64,000 nt of DNA. Source: Thermophagus sp052400625. Lineage in GTDB: Bacteria > Bacteroidota > Bacteroidia > Bacteroidales > Marinilabiliaceae. The notes beneath the pieces are model-generated. The model searched no databases. It had not been told where the DNA came from and was given only the letters and a program-made list of their open reading frames with translations. The number at the start of each line of letters is the position of its first letter. Position 1 is the first letter of the stretch. Shown one piece after another: positions 26,296-36,100 of the stretch. The stretch is taken from the NCBI GenBank assembly GCA_052400625.1, contig JBQTGH010000012.1. The stretch is one strand, 5' to 3'. The position numbers and the translations under genes were made by a program.

Positions 26296-27153
26296 CTAGA
26301 GTTCATTGGTGACGTACCGATCCCAGAATTTCGCCACATTATCGGCCTTGTCATCCAGGTCGAAAATCCACCAGTTTTCTACGCAGTCGGAGAAGTCGAG
26401 GCCGCCGGCATCGATGGTTTTGTTAATCCATGAAGCGTCCCATGCTTTGCAGATCTGTTCAGCCTGTGTCCAGAAGGCACGTGCTTTGGCGTTAGGGTTG
26501 GTTTGTTTTTTGGCGCGGATGAGGAAGTCGGTATCGTCAGTTTTATAACCGGGCGTATTGTTTCCGTCTTTGTTTCCGTCGTCGATTTTAACATAGTGGG
26601 TATTGTTTTTCACCCATTGGAGATTTTCTTGGTTGGTTTGATCTTCGTTCCACTTGCTGTGTTGGACCACAATTATTTTGTTTTTAACGACTGCGGGAGC
26701 CACACCCGAATTGATGAGTGCTTTAAGCAGGTCGTGGGTGAAGTCCGATTGTCCGGCTTCCTGGATGAAGATTTTTCCTCCGCTCTTCAGGGTGCTCTTA
26801 ACCAATTGACGAACACGTTTTATTGATTTGTTCCAATTGGCGTGGGCATCCGTCCATTTTTTGTTTTCCGGTCCGAAAAGTTGGTTGAAAAAATCGGGAG
26901 TGGCAGTTTGGACATATTTCCCTTCTTGTTCGCCGTATGTTCCGGCCACTGCATAGTAGTTAATGCCTGCCAGATCGGGATGCAGGAGCATGCACGCCAG
27001 GGCGGTGCCGGCATGGACGTCATCTTCATCCGGTTTCAAGTCGAAACAAGCCACCAATAAATCTTTCTCTTTGTCGAAATAGGGCCGGGCAATAAGGCCG
27101 GAGGTCATCATTAACGAGATGAGAACGATTGTTAGGTGCAATTTGGTTTTCAT
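26296..27153 (-). CDS. Secreted nucleoside-hydrolase-like protein of unknown function
   Basis: A 285-residue protein with a signal peptide (about 1-22). Its start, ACFDLKPDEDDVHAGTALACML, has an acidic cluster followed by HA, reminiscent of the N-terminal calcium-binding motif of inosine-uridine nucleoside hydrolases (DxDxxxDD). The rest has alternating helices and strands with several Trp and Asn residues. I do not see the other conserved parts of that family, so substrate and activity are unknown. The next gene upstream on the same strand, 106 bp away, is a two-domain esterase, so they may form one operon for carbohydrate or ester breakdown. Confidence 0.6.
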   Translation of the reverse strand: MKTKLHLTIVLISLMMTSGLIARPYFDKEKDLLVACFDLKPDEDDVHAGTALACMLLHPDLAGINYYAVAGTYGEQEGKYVQTATPDFFNQLFGPENKKWTDAHANWNKSIKRVRQLVKSTLKSGGKIFIQEAGQSDFTHDLLKALINSGVAPAVVKNKIIVVQHSKWNEDQTNQENLQWVKNNTHYVKIDDGNKDGNNTPGYKTDDTDFLIRAKKQTNPNAKARAFWTQAEQICKAWDASWINKTIDAGGLDFSDCVENWWIFDLDDKADNVAKFWDRYVTNEL

Positions 27154-27259
27154 ATTGTTTGATTTAAATGAGTATTGAGAATAAATAGATCAAAATTTTT
27201 TTCGTCTTATACCATGTCGCCATGCCTATAAAGTCAGTTTTTGAGATTTTATCAATGGG

Positions 27260-29515
27260 TCAGATTTCTTCTTTGTTAATGTAAAAATACCTGATTCTAC
27301 AAGCATTTTTTTGGTTTTTTGGATCGTTGTTGTCAGACACTCTGAGTTTTAAAGTATGCTTTTTGTTGGCGAGTCCGGCACATAAAGTGAAGTATCTGGG
27401 CAGATGAAGTTGGCTGCTCCACCGTGTAAACAGGTCGAGCTTCTGAATTTTACCTCCATCCATTTTATATTCGACGATGCCGGCATCCGGTCCTGCCGCT
27501 ACGGCGATGCCCACGGCATTACCCTCGAATTCCAATTTTATCCAACCGGATTCTCCCACACCAATCAACATTGGAACCTTCACGTAGTTGGGGCGTGTTC
27601 GTTTTTTATCGTTGGGATTCCAGTTTTGGTCCACATGCCATCCTTTTGCGGGTTTAATTTTTTCGGCGGCCGTAATCAGCTGACCATTGCTGTAGCTGTA
27701 TGGGTCGATGGGGTCGGGCTGGGGAGACAGAGTTATTTTATCATCATCAGCGACATATCCTTTCCAGGCATTATCCAGAAACGAGATCATTGAACGGGCA
27801 TAGACGCCCTGTCCGAAAGGTGAAGGATGGAGATTTTTAAAATCATCTTCCCAGGTGAATTCTCCGGCATCGATTCTGTCGGTGACTTCCTTCGCCAGAT
27901 TTATGGTGGAAATATTATAGTGTTTAGCCACTTTATTGTGATTTTGAATTACTTCAGGAGTTTTGCCTTCGCGGTAAGTCTTCATTTTTCCCGGATCCAC
28001 AAAATGCATCATAACAATATCGACGGCCGGATTGGCATTCCTGGCATGTCGGATAATGCCTTCCATTCCGCGGATATGTTCCAGTGAGGTTGTGCCGATG
28101 GAGGCGTCATTAACAGCGGCTTCCACAAAGAGCAGGTCGATGGTTCCCTTGGACAATACGTCGCGCTCCAACCGAAAAGCGCCGGAGGTGCTGCCCATAG
28201 AAGGAATACCTGCCGGAACAAAGTCAAATTGAGTATCCGGAAACCGTTTTTGGAGATATACACAAATGCTGTCGCGCCATCCTTGGTTGAAAGTGATGGA
28301 TCCCCCCAGAAACGCCACCCGTCCCTGCTTATTTCGGGTAAATTTTATCATGCTGTTTTTTAATCCACCGCGCATTTCGTGGTAATGGGCCGACAGAACG
28401 GGAAGGGCCTGTTTTTTTACCGACAAAAAGCCGATGGCGTAGCCGTTGTCCAGCAGTGTTTTGTCGGCAGGACTTAGAGCCGACATGGTTTTGTTTCTCC
28501 AGATCAATGGTTTTTCTGTCATCAATTGGGAGGAGGTTAGGATGTGCACTTTGGCTTCATATTCATCATGGGTTTGAGCGCTTGCAGGAAAAACCGGCGT
28601 GTAGCAGTTATAATTTTGCACTTTGCTTTGAATGCCCGGGAAAGGCTGAATGGTCGGTGCGCCCTTAAGGAATCCCAGCCGGTTTAAGAACAGGTCGCTT
28701 TCATAGACGGTCATATTAAACCAGTTGTCGCCGTTTTTGGGACGAAATGCACTTCCGTTGAAGGCCCCATGTTTTTGGTCCTGTGCCGGAAACAACCGGC
28801 AGTCGTTGCCGGCTTGTTGCATCAGTCGGGTAAAACGTTGGGCATTTTCAAACGGAACGGTGGTGTCGGCGGTGCCATGAAATAGGATAGAGGGAGGCCT
28901 ATCTTTCTTTACATTATGACAAGGGGATAGATCTGTTTCGTAACCTTTTACTTTTTTGCTTCCATACCCTTTTTCGGTGGTGTCGAGAACCGGATTGAAT
29001 AATATCATGGCATTGGGGACCGAGCTTATGGTGAGATCTTCGTTCTCTTCTTCCATACCATCGATCAGGGCGGTGCAGCAGGCCACATGACCTCCGGCCG
29101 ATCCACCGGATGCGACAATTCTTTCCGGATCAATACCCAGCTCTTTGGCGTGTTGACGCACCCACCGAATGGCCGATTTTCCATCTTTAACACACTCTAC
29201 GGGTGAGGTTTTGTGTTTGGCGGCCACGCGATATTCGGCCGATATGGCCACCATGCCTCGGGAGGCAAAATAGACACATTGCTGATAAAACTGAGCCGGG
29301 GTGCCACCGACCCAGCCGCCGCCAAAAAAGAAAACAATTGCAGGTCTGTCGGCCCCGCTTTTCTGGCCCTCGGGATAGAATAAGTCCAGTGATAATTCAC
29401 CTTGAGAAGTGGTTTTGAATACCCTGGTTTCATCAGGTTTGATTGGTTGAGCGAAGGTGAGGCTGCCATAGATGAATAATAATGCGATGATTGGAAATGC
29501 TCGTTGTATTTGCAT
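27260..29515 (-). CDS. Two-domain esterase: alpha/beta-hydrolase fused to SGNH hydrolase
   Basis: A secreted 751-residue protein (signal peptide to about residue 22, FAQ). The N-terminal half is an alpha/beta-hydrolase of the acetyl-xylan or feruloyl esterase type, with FFFGGGWVGG (63-71) as oxyanion loop, nucleophile S139 in ASGGSAGG, a TADTTVP Asp region and a QKHGAF His. The second half is an SGNH/GDSL esterase: VAFLGGSITFNQGW (about 400), a Gly block in IPSMGSTSG, and VNDAS as the Asn block. A C-terminal ~120-residue beta domain follows. Two different esterase folds in one chain suggest removal of two ester decorations from one polysaccharide. The family assignments are firm; the substrate is not known. 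Confidence 0.85.
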   Translation of the reverse strand: MQIQRAFPIIALLFIYGSLTFAQPIKPDETRVFKTTSQGELSLDLFYPEGQKSGADRPAIVFFFGGGWVGGTPAQFYQQCVYFASRGMVAISAEYRVAAKHKTSPVECVKDGKSAIRWVRQHAKELGIDPERIVASGGSAGGHVACCTALIDGMEEENEDLTISSVPNAMILFNPVLDTTEKGYGSKKVKGYETDLSPCHNVKKDRPPSILFHGTADTTVPFENAQRFTRLMQQAGNDCRLFPAQDQKHGAFNGSAFRPKNGDNWFNMTVYESDLFLNRLGFLKGAPTIQPFPGIQSKVQNYNCYTPVFPASAQTHDEYEAKVHILTSSQLMTEKPLIWRNKTMSALSPADKTLLDNGYAIGFLSVKKQALPVLSAHYHEMRGGLKNSMIKFTRNKQGRVAFLGGSITFNQGWRDSICVYLQKRFPDTQFDFVPAGIPSMGSTSGAFRLERDVLSKGTIDLLFVEAAVNDASIGTTSLEHIRGMEGIIRHARNANPAVDIVMMHFVDPGKMKTYREGKTPEVIQNHNKVAKHYNISTINLAKEVTDRIDAGEFTWEDDFKNLHPSPFGQGVYARSMISFLDNAWKGYVADDDKITLSPQPDPIDPYSYSNGQLITAAEKIKPAKGWHVDQNWNPNDKKRTRPNYVKVPMLIGVGESGWIKLEFEGNAVGIAVAAGPDAGIVEYKMDGGKIQKLDLFTRWSSQLHLPRYFTLCAGLANKKHTLKLRVSDNNDPKNQKNACRIRYFYINKEEI

Positions 29516-30243
29516 GTTTAAAGCGATTAAATTTCAAACTTACCAAATGTCCGACAGATATTTAAGTGATTTTGTCTTTCGAAAAATTATGGGATGAGGG
29601 GCGAAGGCTCAACGCATACATCCCCAAAGAAGGGATCAATGGTCATTTATGAAAATGCCAGACAGGGTGGATCGTTGATGTTAGAATGGATTTTGTGCAT
29701 ACTTTGTCTGATAGAAATGCCGGTTCTATTGGTATCTCATTAGATGGCCTTTTTCGGATCAACGAAGTTAGTCATTTACAAAAAAACTTTGGGGACTTTA
29801 GCCGCTAAAGGTTAGAAATATTTCTGTGCCGTCCCTCGCCAGAAAGGTTATTGCCGGAAAGAAACATTTTGTTGTTTGATGCTCGTGATATGGATGAACA
29901 ATATGAAAGTCCATATTTTTAGTTTATGATTTGTATGATAGCTATATAAGTACTTTTTTTGTAGGAAAATATTATGGTTGTTGTTTAATGTTTGAATTTA
30001 AATGTTGAAATGGGGTTTTAAGGGTGCTATTCATAGGATGGAGCTAATTCTTCCTTTTTGAAACACATATAGATCGGTGGTGTTTGTTGGGGAGCTTTCC
30101 TTTTTGGTTGATTGCGGATCGTATTAAAAAATCAGCATTTCAGTTATGAAAAAAATTGGGGCATTGCAACCGGCATGACCATTAGTACATGTCTTTACGT
30201 TGTCCTTAAGGAATTGTAAACTAATTATATGAGTTTATTTTAT
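29516..30243. other. Non-coding intergenic region between divergent genes
   Basis: About 730 bp between the minus-strand esterase and the plus-strand receptor. I see no gene, RNA family or terminator in it. It should hold both promoters. The inverted-arm element at 30244 follows. Confidence 0.5.
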
Positions 30244-30345
30244 CCGGATGAAACGAGCATAACCAAGAATGGTTGACACAACAAGAGTATGTATAAACTA
30301 TTAGTCATGCGAGTTCCATCCGACCAATGATTTAACCTAATTTTA
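30244..30345 (+). repeat. Inverted-arm element IR, copy 1
   Basis: Arms CGGATGAAACGAGCATAAC (30245-30263) and GTCATGCGAGTTCCATCCG (30304-30322) pair at 15 of 19 positions. An inner hairpin AACCA-AGAA-TGGTT is at 30261-30274. A conserved tail (ATGATTTAA...TTTTATACAG) then leads directly into the ATG of the receptor gene. Related copies are at 43861 and, inverted, at 54401. Confidence 0.65.
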
Positions 30346-30350
30346 TACAG

Positions 30351-32708
30351 ATGAAAATTTATTTTTTGATTGTGTTTTTCCTGGCCAGTGGAATCATAAT
30401 TTTTTCTCAGAATCCTGTTCAAACTGTGCGTGGGTCAGTCCTTGACGCGACCACCAAAGCGCCACTTCCCGGAGCCAATGTGGTTTTGGAGGAAACGGGT
30501 GGGGGAACCACCACCAATATGGATGGTCAGTTTGAGTTGAAAGGTGTTCCTGTTGGTCGTTATACACTTCAGGTCAGGTTTATCGGTTACGAGCCTGCTG
30601 TCATTCCCGAGTTATTGGTTGGTTCCGGGAAAGAGGTGGTGGTAAATGTGGAGATGGAGGAGGCTGTTTCTAACCTGAAGGAGGTGGTGATAAGTTCCGG
30701 CTATCGGAAAGACCGTCCGGTAAACAGTATGGCGGTGGTGAGTGCACGTACCTTTTCGGTGGAGGAGGCCCGACGATATGCGGGAGCACTGGATGATCCG
30801 GGACGTATGGCCGGTAATTTTTCGGGGGTAACCACTGCCGGAATTAATAATAATGCTATTGTGGTCAGGGGTAATGCGCCCAAAGGATTGTTGTGGCGGC
30901 TGGAAGGTGTGGACATTCCTGTGCCCAGTCATTTCTCGGGTTCCAATGTTGCCGGGGGAGGTGGATTGACCATGTTCAGTGGTCAGATGCTCGCCAATTC
31001 GGAATTTTATACGGGTGCCTTTCCTGCCGAATATGGCAATGCCACGGCCGGCGTTTTTGATATGAGGCTGCGCAATGGCAATAACCAAAAGCAGGAATTC
31101 GCGGCACAGGTGGGCGTGCAGGGAGTGGAAGCCGCCGCCGAAGGCCCTTTCCGAAAAAAGTCGGGTGGTTCCTATCTCTTTAATTACCGCTACTCCACCA
31201 TGGCACTGATCTTTGGTTTTTTACCGGAAACACGCGAGGGGACAGAAATTCCGGTATATCAGGATTTATCGTTTAAGGTGAATATGCCGGCGGGTGATTT
31301 GGGAATTTTTTCTTTATGGGGCATCGGCGGTCTAAGTAAAAGTACTTCCAACGGCTTTGACCGGCAAGATAAGTGGACCTATCCCGAGGATCGGGAGAAG
31401 ATGCGTTTTGAATACAATATGGGGGCTATGGGGGTGACCCACAAAAAGGCTCTTTCGGAAAATACCTATTTGAATTCTACCCTTGCGGTGAATGCCGGCC
31501 AACATGTTTATAGTGAAAAAATCAGGTTGGATGCAAACGATCCCGAAGTGTTGACCCCCAAGTTGTTTGTGGAGAATGTAGAAGGTAAGCTGGCTTTTTC
31601 TTCGGTGCTGACAAGTAAAGTGAATTCCCGTTTATCTATGAAAGGAGGAGTGGATGCCGGGAATCTCTTCTTCGATCTTACCGGTGATACCCGGATGCCC
31701 CAATCGGGCGATTACGTCTCTTTCCTGGCGGGGGAGGGGCGCAGCTGGCTCTTGTCGGCCAATGCACAGGCGAAGTATATGATTGTCAATAACCTGTTTT
31801 TTACCGCCGGGGTGAATGCCTCCTGGCTGGATATGAATGATGAATTCAGAGTAGAGCCGAGGGTGTCTGCTGCCTGGCAGTTGCATCCCAACCACCGAAT
31901 TTCGGCCGGTTATGGGAATCATAGCCAGATAGAACCGCTCTTTGTTTATTTTGTAAGCCGGTATCATGATGAAACCGGGGCGGTCATCCATCCCAACCAA
32001 CGACTCAAAAGAATGGGAGCTCACCATTTTGTGTTGGGCTACGACTGGTCGCCGGTGAAAAACTTTAGAATAAAGATTGAACCCTATTATCAGATGCTTT
32101 ATGATGTTCCCGTGGAAGCCGGAACCGCCTATTCGATGTTGAACTTCCGAAGTGACTGGACCTTCGATAAATTATTGGTTAACGAGGGATCGGGCAGAAA
32201 TATGGGTGTCGACGTCACCATCGAGCGGTTCCTGAAGGATGGTTATTATTATATGATCACCGGTTCGGTGTATGACAGCCAATATACGGGAGGCGATGGG
32301 GTGGAGAGACGATCGCGGTACGACGGAGAATATGTGGCGAACATTCTGGGCGGAAAAGAATGGTTGGTGCGCGGGAAAAATCTGTTGGGCGCAAACTTTA
32401 AAGTCACCTTCATGGGGCCCTTTTGGTATCATCCGGTAGATGAGGAGGCCACAGTTACTGCCGGAGAAATTGTCTATGACGACGACCTTCCCTTTGTGGA
32501 TCGCCATTCCTCCCTGGAAACGCTGACCGATTTCACCTTGACCTATCGGATTAATGCATCGAAGACATCGTCCGTTTTTGCTTTTCAGGTGAAAAATCTT
32601 GCTGGACGACAATACCAGGGAAAACGATTTAATCTGATGAGCAGAGAAATTGAAAATGAATTTTTCTATAGTGCCATCCCCTTTGTAAGCTATAAAATTG
32701 AATTTTGA
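30351..32708 (+). CDS. TonB-dependent receptor with carboxypeptidase-like N-domain
   Basis: A 785-residue outer-membrane receptor. The signal peptide ends about residue 21 (IIFSQ). A CarboxypepD-regulatory-like domain spans about 25-110 (VRGSVLDATTKAPLPGANVV). A plug domain contains VVRGNAPKGLLWRLEGVDIP, and a beta barrel ends YKIEF. It is shorter than SusC proteins and has no SusD partner, so it is more likely a stand-alone importer, for example of a cofactor, metal complex or peptide; the ligand is unknown. It is monocistronic, with an inverted-arm element directly before its start codon. Confidence 0.85.
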   Translation: MKIYFLIVFFLASGIIIFSQNPVQTVRGSVLDATTKAPLPGANVVLEETGGGTTTNMDGQFELKGVPVGRYTLQVRFIGYEPAVIPELLVGSGKEVVVNVEMEEAVSNLKEVVISSGYRKDRPVNSMAVVSARTFSVEEARRYAGALDDPGRMAGNFSGVTTAGINNNAIVVRGNAPKGLLWRLEGVDIPVPSHFSGSNVAGGGGLTMFSGQMLANSEFYTGAFPAEYGNATAGVFDMRLRNGNNQKQEFAAQVGVQGVEAAAEGPFRKKSGGSYLFNYRYSTMALIFGFLPETREGTEIPVYQDLSFKVNMPAGDLGIFSLWGIGGLSKSTSNGFDRQDKWTYPEDREKMRFEYNMGAMGVTHKKALSENTYLNSTLAVNAGQHVYSEKIRLDANDPEVLTPKLFVENVEGKLAFSSVLTSKVNSRLSMKGGVDAGNLFFDLTGDTRMPQSGDYVSFLAGEGRSWLLSANAQAKYMIVNNLFFTAGVNASWLDMNDEFRVEPRVSAAWQLHPNHRISAGYGNHSQIEPLFVYFVSRYHDETGAVIHPNQRLKRMGAHHFVLGYDWSPVKNFRIKIEPYYQMLYDVPVEAGTAYSMLNFRSDWTFDKLLVNEGSGRNMGVDVTIERFLKDGYYYMITGSVYDSQYTGGDGVERRSRYDGEYVANILGGKEWLVRGKNLLGANFKVTFMGPFWYHPVDEEATVTAGEIVYDDDLPFVDRHSSLETLTDFTLTYRINASKTSSVFAFQVKNLAGRQYQGKRFNLMSREIENEFFYSAIPFVSYKIEF

Positions 32709-32880
32709 TTTAGAGACAGATCACCATTCCTCCAACACCGGATTAATTCGAAATGATGGGAAGGGAAAGACCGTTAATTCGGTTTTTTGCGCCGTGCAAA
32801 CGTGATGATAAAAAGCCGGAAAATATAAAAGGTTTGACGATCAGTGGAATAGGTTTTGGAGGAGCAGAAATAGGTGCATG

Positions 32881-32912
32881 AAAAAAGGGCTGCCAGCAAT
32901 GCCGACAACCCT
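32881..32912 (-). terminator. Terminator of the hybrid regulator gene
   Basis: On the minus strand GGGTTGTCGGC-ATT-GCTGGCAGCCC is followed by six T. The three positions that are C-A mismatches on the plus strand become G-U pairs in minus-strand RNA. The hairpin is therefore well formed only in that direction, matching the minus-strand gene that ends at 33129. Confidence 0.7.
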
Positions 32913-33128
32913 CTAACCTTAACCCTAACCCGATACAAATATACGACGTTTTTTTATTTCGGCAATAAATTGCCTGAAAATATTTTGAAAAAAATGCACA
33001 TAAAAAAAGTAGTGGATTGAACATTAGTGAATTATGTGTGTGTAGTTGCAAAAATATTTTTTTTTCAATAGATCATTTAGTAAAATATTGATCATTACCG
33101 AGCTCATAGGGGAGGGTGGTTGGAAATA

Positions 33129-36100
33129 TTAGGCCCTAGCATTATCTTTTTGAAATTCACTGGGCAGTTTACCAAACTGTTTATGGAAACATTTCGCAAA
33201 ATATGAGGGATTATTGAAGCCAACGAGATAACATATTTCATTGATCCGGTACTCTCCTTCAATAATCAGTCGTGCTGCTCGTTTCAATTTATAAACACGG
33301 ATGTAGTCATTGGGTGTCATTCCAGATATGCCTTTAATTTTTCGTTGAAGATTAGAACGACTCATTGATAGGAAGTTGGCCAGATGGTTTATAGAAAAAT
33401 CGGTGTTTGTCAGATTGTTTTCGATTTCCTGATTGAGTTGGTTTAAAAATTCTTCATCTTTCTTATTGTTTGCGATACTTCCATAAGGTACAAAAGGAGA
33501 GTTGGCAAATTTTTCCAGGAGTCGCTCCCGATTCCGTACCAGACTATGTATTTGGGCCTTCAGATAGTCTAATGAAAATGGTTTTTCAATATAGCTGTCA
33601 GCACCGGCATCAAGACCCTGAATTTTTGTTTCGACATTGGTTCTGGCCGACAGAAGAATGATTGGCAGATGGCTGAACTGAGTGTTTTGTTTGGTACTTT
33701 GAACCAGCTCTAGGCCATCAATTTCAGGCATAACAATATCACTAATGATAATGTCTATATTTTGAATTTCCAGTAGCTCCAATGCTTCTTTGCCATTGGA
33801 AGCTTTATAAACCGAGTACTCCACTTTTAGGTTACGTTCCAGAAAATTGCAAAGATCTTCATTGTCCTCCACAATGAGTAAATTAGGTTTACCATTGTTT
33901 TTGGCATTCGAGGTGTTGTTTGTATCCTGCTGAGGTAAGGGCACCTCATCCGGTGTAACTGAAGGCTGATTATTATTAAGATTTGTATTGATCTGAACCA
34001 CAAAGCAAGTTCCCGGATGGTCGGGAACGTTTTTTAAAAAGATGGTACCATTGTGCTTTTCGGCCAATTGTTTTGAGAATGCCAGACCTATTCCTGTTCC
34101 GTATTTTTTATCATCATTGTTGGTGAAATCGATTTGAAAGAATGGATCAAAAATACGTTTTCGATATTTAGGATCAATGCCTGGTCCGTCGTCAGAGACC
34201 GCTATTTCTATCCAGTCCTCCGTTTTATTCAAGGAGACGTTGATTTTATGGCTGGTAAATTTAAGCGCGTTGGTCATAAGATTACTGACAATTTTTGTTA
34301 GCGCATCTCGATCGGCATTGCAGATTACCGGATGGTTGGGAATATCGGTGGTTAGCAGGAGCTTTTTTTGTGACGCTGCCGGTTTAAATCGATAGCAGAT
34401 ATCGGCAATAAGGGTGTTGAAGTTGACCGGCTCGAAGTTTGGTGTATAGTGGTTTTCTTCAATTTTACGGAAATCGAGCAATTGATTGACGAGGTTGAGC
34501 AACCTTTCTGCATTTTTGTCGATGACCTGAATGTTTTCATCAATTTCGGACTTGCTGAGTCCTGAAGATTTGATGGAATCTAGGGGAGCCTTGATCAAAC
34601 TAAGGGGCGTACGTATTTCATGCGCCATGTTCGTAAAGAAATTTATTTTGGACAGGTACATCTCTTTTTCTTTCTTAATTTTAAATTCTTCCAACTTTTT
34701 TTCATGCCGGGCATGGGAAATTTTCAGATAAATTTTCGCCAAAGAAAGAATTATGATGAAAATGAGAATAGTATATGCAGTGTAAGCAAAGTTGGTTTTC
34801 CAAGGGGGAGGAAGGATTTCGATGGACAGGTCGTCTCCAACAGTATTCCACACACCGTCATTGTTGCAACCTTTTACTTTGAAAACATAATGTCCAGGGG
34901 CAAGATTAATGTAAGAGACTTGATTTTGTTTGGTGGTAGTTATCCAACTGGAGTTTAGGTTTTCGAGAATATAGGCGCATTTGTTTTTTGAAGGTGCTTG
35001 AAAACTGAGATTCACAAAGTTGATTCTGAATGAGGCCTGATTATATTTTAGCGATATTTTCTTTGTCGTATTGAGGGCCTGATTAAAGACGGAATCATTA
35101 AGGGCTGAATCAGGAGAATCCAGCAGTTCGAATTTGGTTATCAAAACAGGAGGAACATATTTATTTGTTTTCAGATCGTTTGGATAAAAGGCATTAAACC
35201 CATTAATCCCGCCAAAATAAAATTTTCCGTTTCGGGCTTTGTATGTGGAACGATAGTTAAACTGATTGCTTTGCAACCCATCTTCTTGTGTGTAGGTTTT
35301 AATGGCTAAAGTGTTGGGATCAATTCTTGAGATACCTTTATTTGTGCTCACCCAGATGTATCCGTGATTATCATCCACGACACCGTATGTAACATTATTG
35401 GGGAGTCCGTTTGAATGGTTGATGGTCAAAAAATCATCCGAATCGTAGTTGTATTTGCAAATACCACCGCCTTCACTGGACACCCAGAGTCTGTGTTGCT
35501 CATCCAGAAAAACATCTGTCAGTTTATTGAAGCAAAGAGATTTTCGGTCGTTTGCTTTATGCCTGTAATTATTCCATGTTCCTGTTTCGGGGCTGCGTTT
35601 AAATAGACCATCTCCATAACAAGCCACCCAAAAGTTTCCCAAATGATCTTCGGTCATGTCATAAACAAAGCCTTTAATTTCAGGGATACGGGTGAAGTTA
35701 TCCTTGTCCGGATTATACCGCGACAGACCAAAAGGAGTTCCTACATATAGAGATCCTGACTTAGATTGATATAGAGAAAATACACAATTGTCGTTGATGG
35801 TGTTGGTATCGCCGGGATGATACTGGTAGTTTTTAAATTTTCCTGTATTTAGGTCCATTACGTCCAGTCCTCTGGAGAAAGTTCCAATCCACAATTTGTG
35901 GTTTTTAAGTGCCAAAGCATGAATGTTATGGTAGCTGATACTTTTTCCTTGCTCGGAAGGTATATAGGAAGTGAAAATTTTTGTTTTGGTGTCAAAGTAA
36001 TTTAATCCGCCATCTTCAGTAGCAATCCAGAGATTACCGGCAGGGTCTTCACAAAACTGGCTGACCGCTTTCCCTGAAAGAGAGTTCTTGTGTTGTTTGG

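Noticed and set aside
30240..30422. 60-codon minus-strand frame sharing LNH..DGTRM with a frame near 54410
   Set aside because: The similarity comes from the shared IR element DNA; the third copy has a stop in this frame, so it is not a conserved protein.
32913..32932. Telomere-like CTAACCTTAACCCTAACCC stretch
   Set aside because: It is a single short run beside a terminator, with no tandem extension, in an otherwise ordinary intergenic region.
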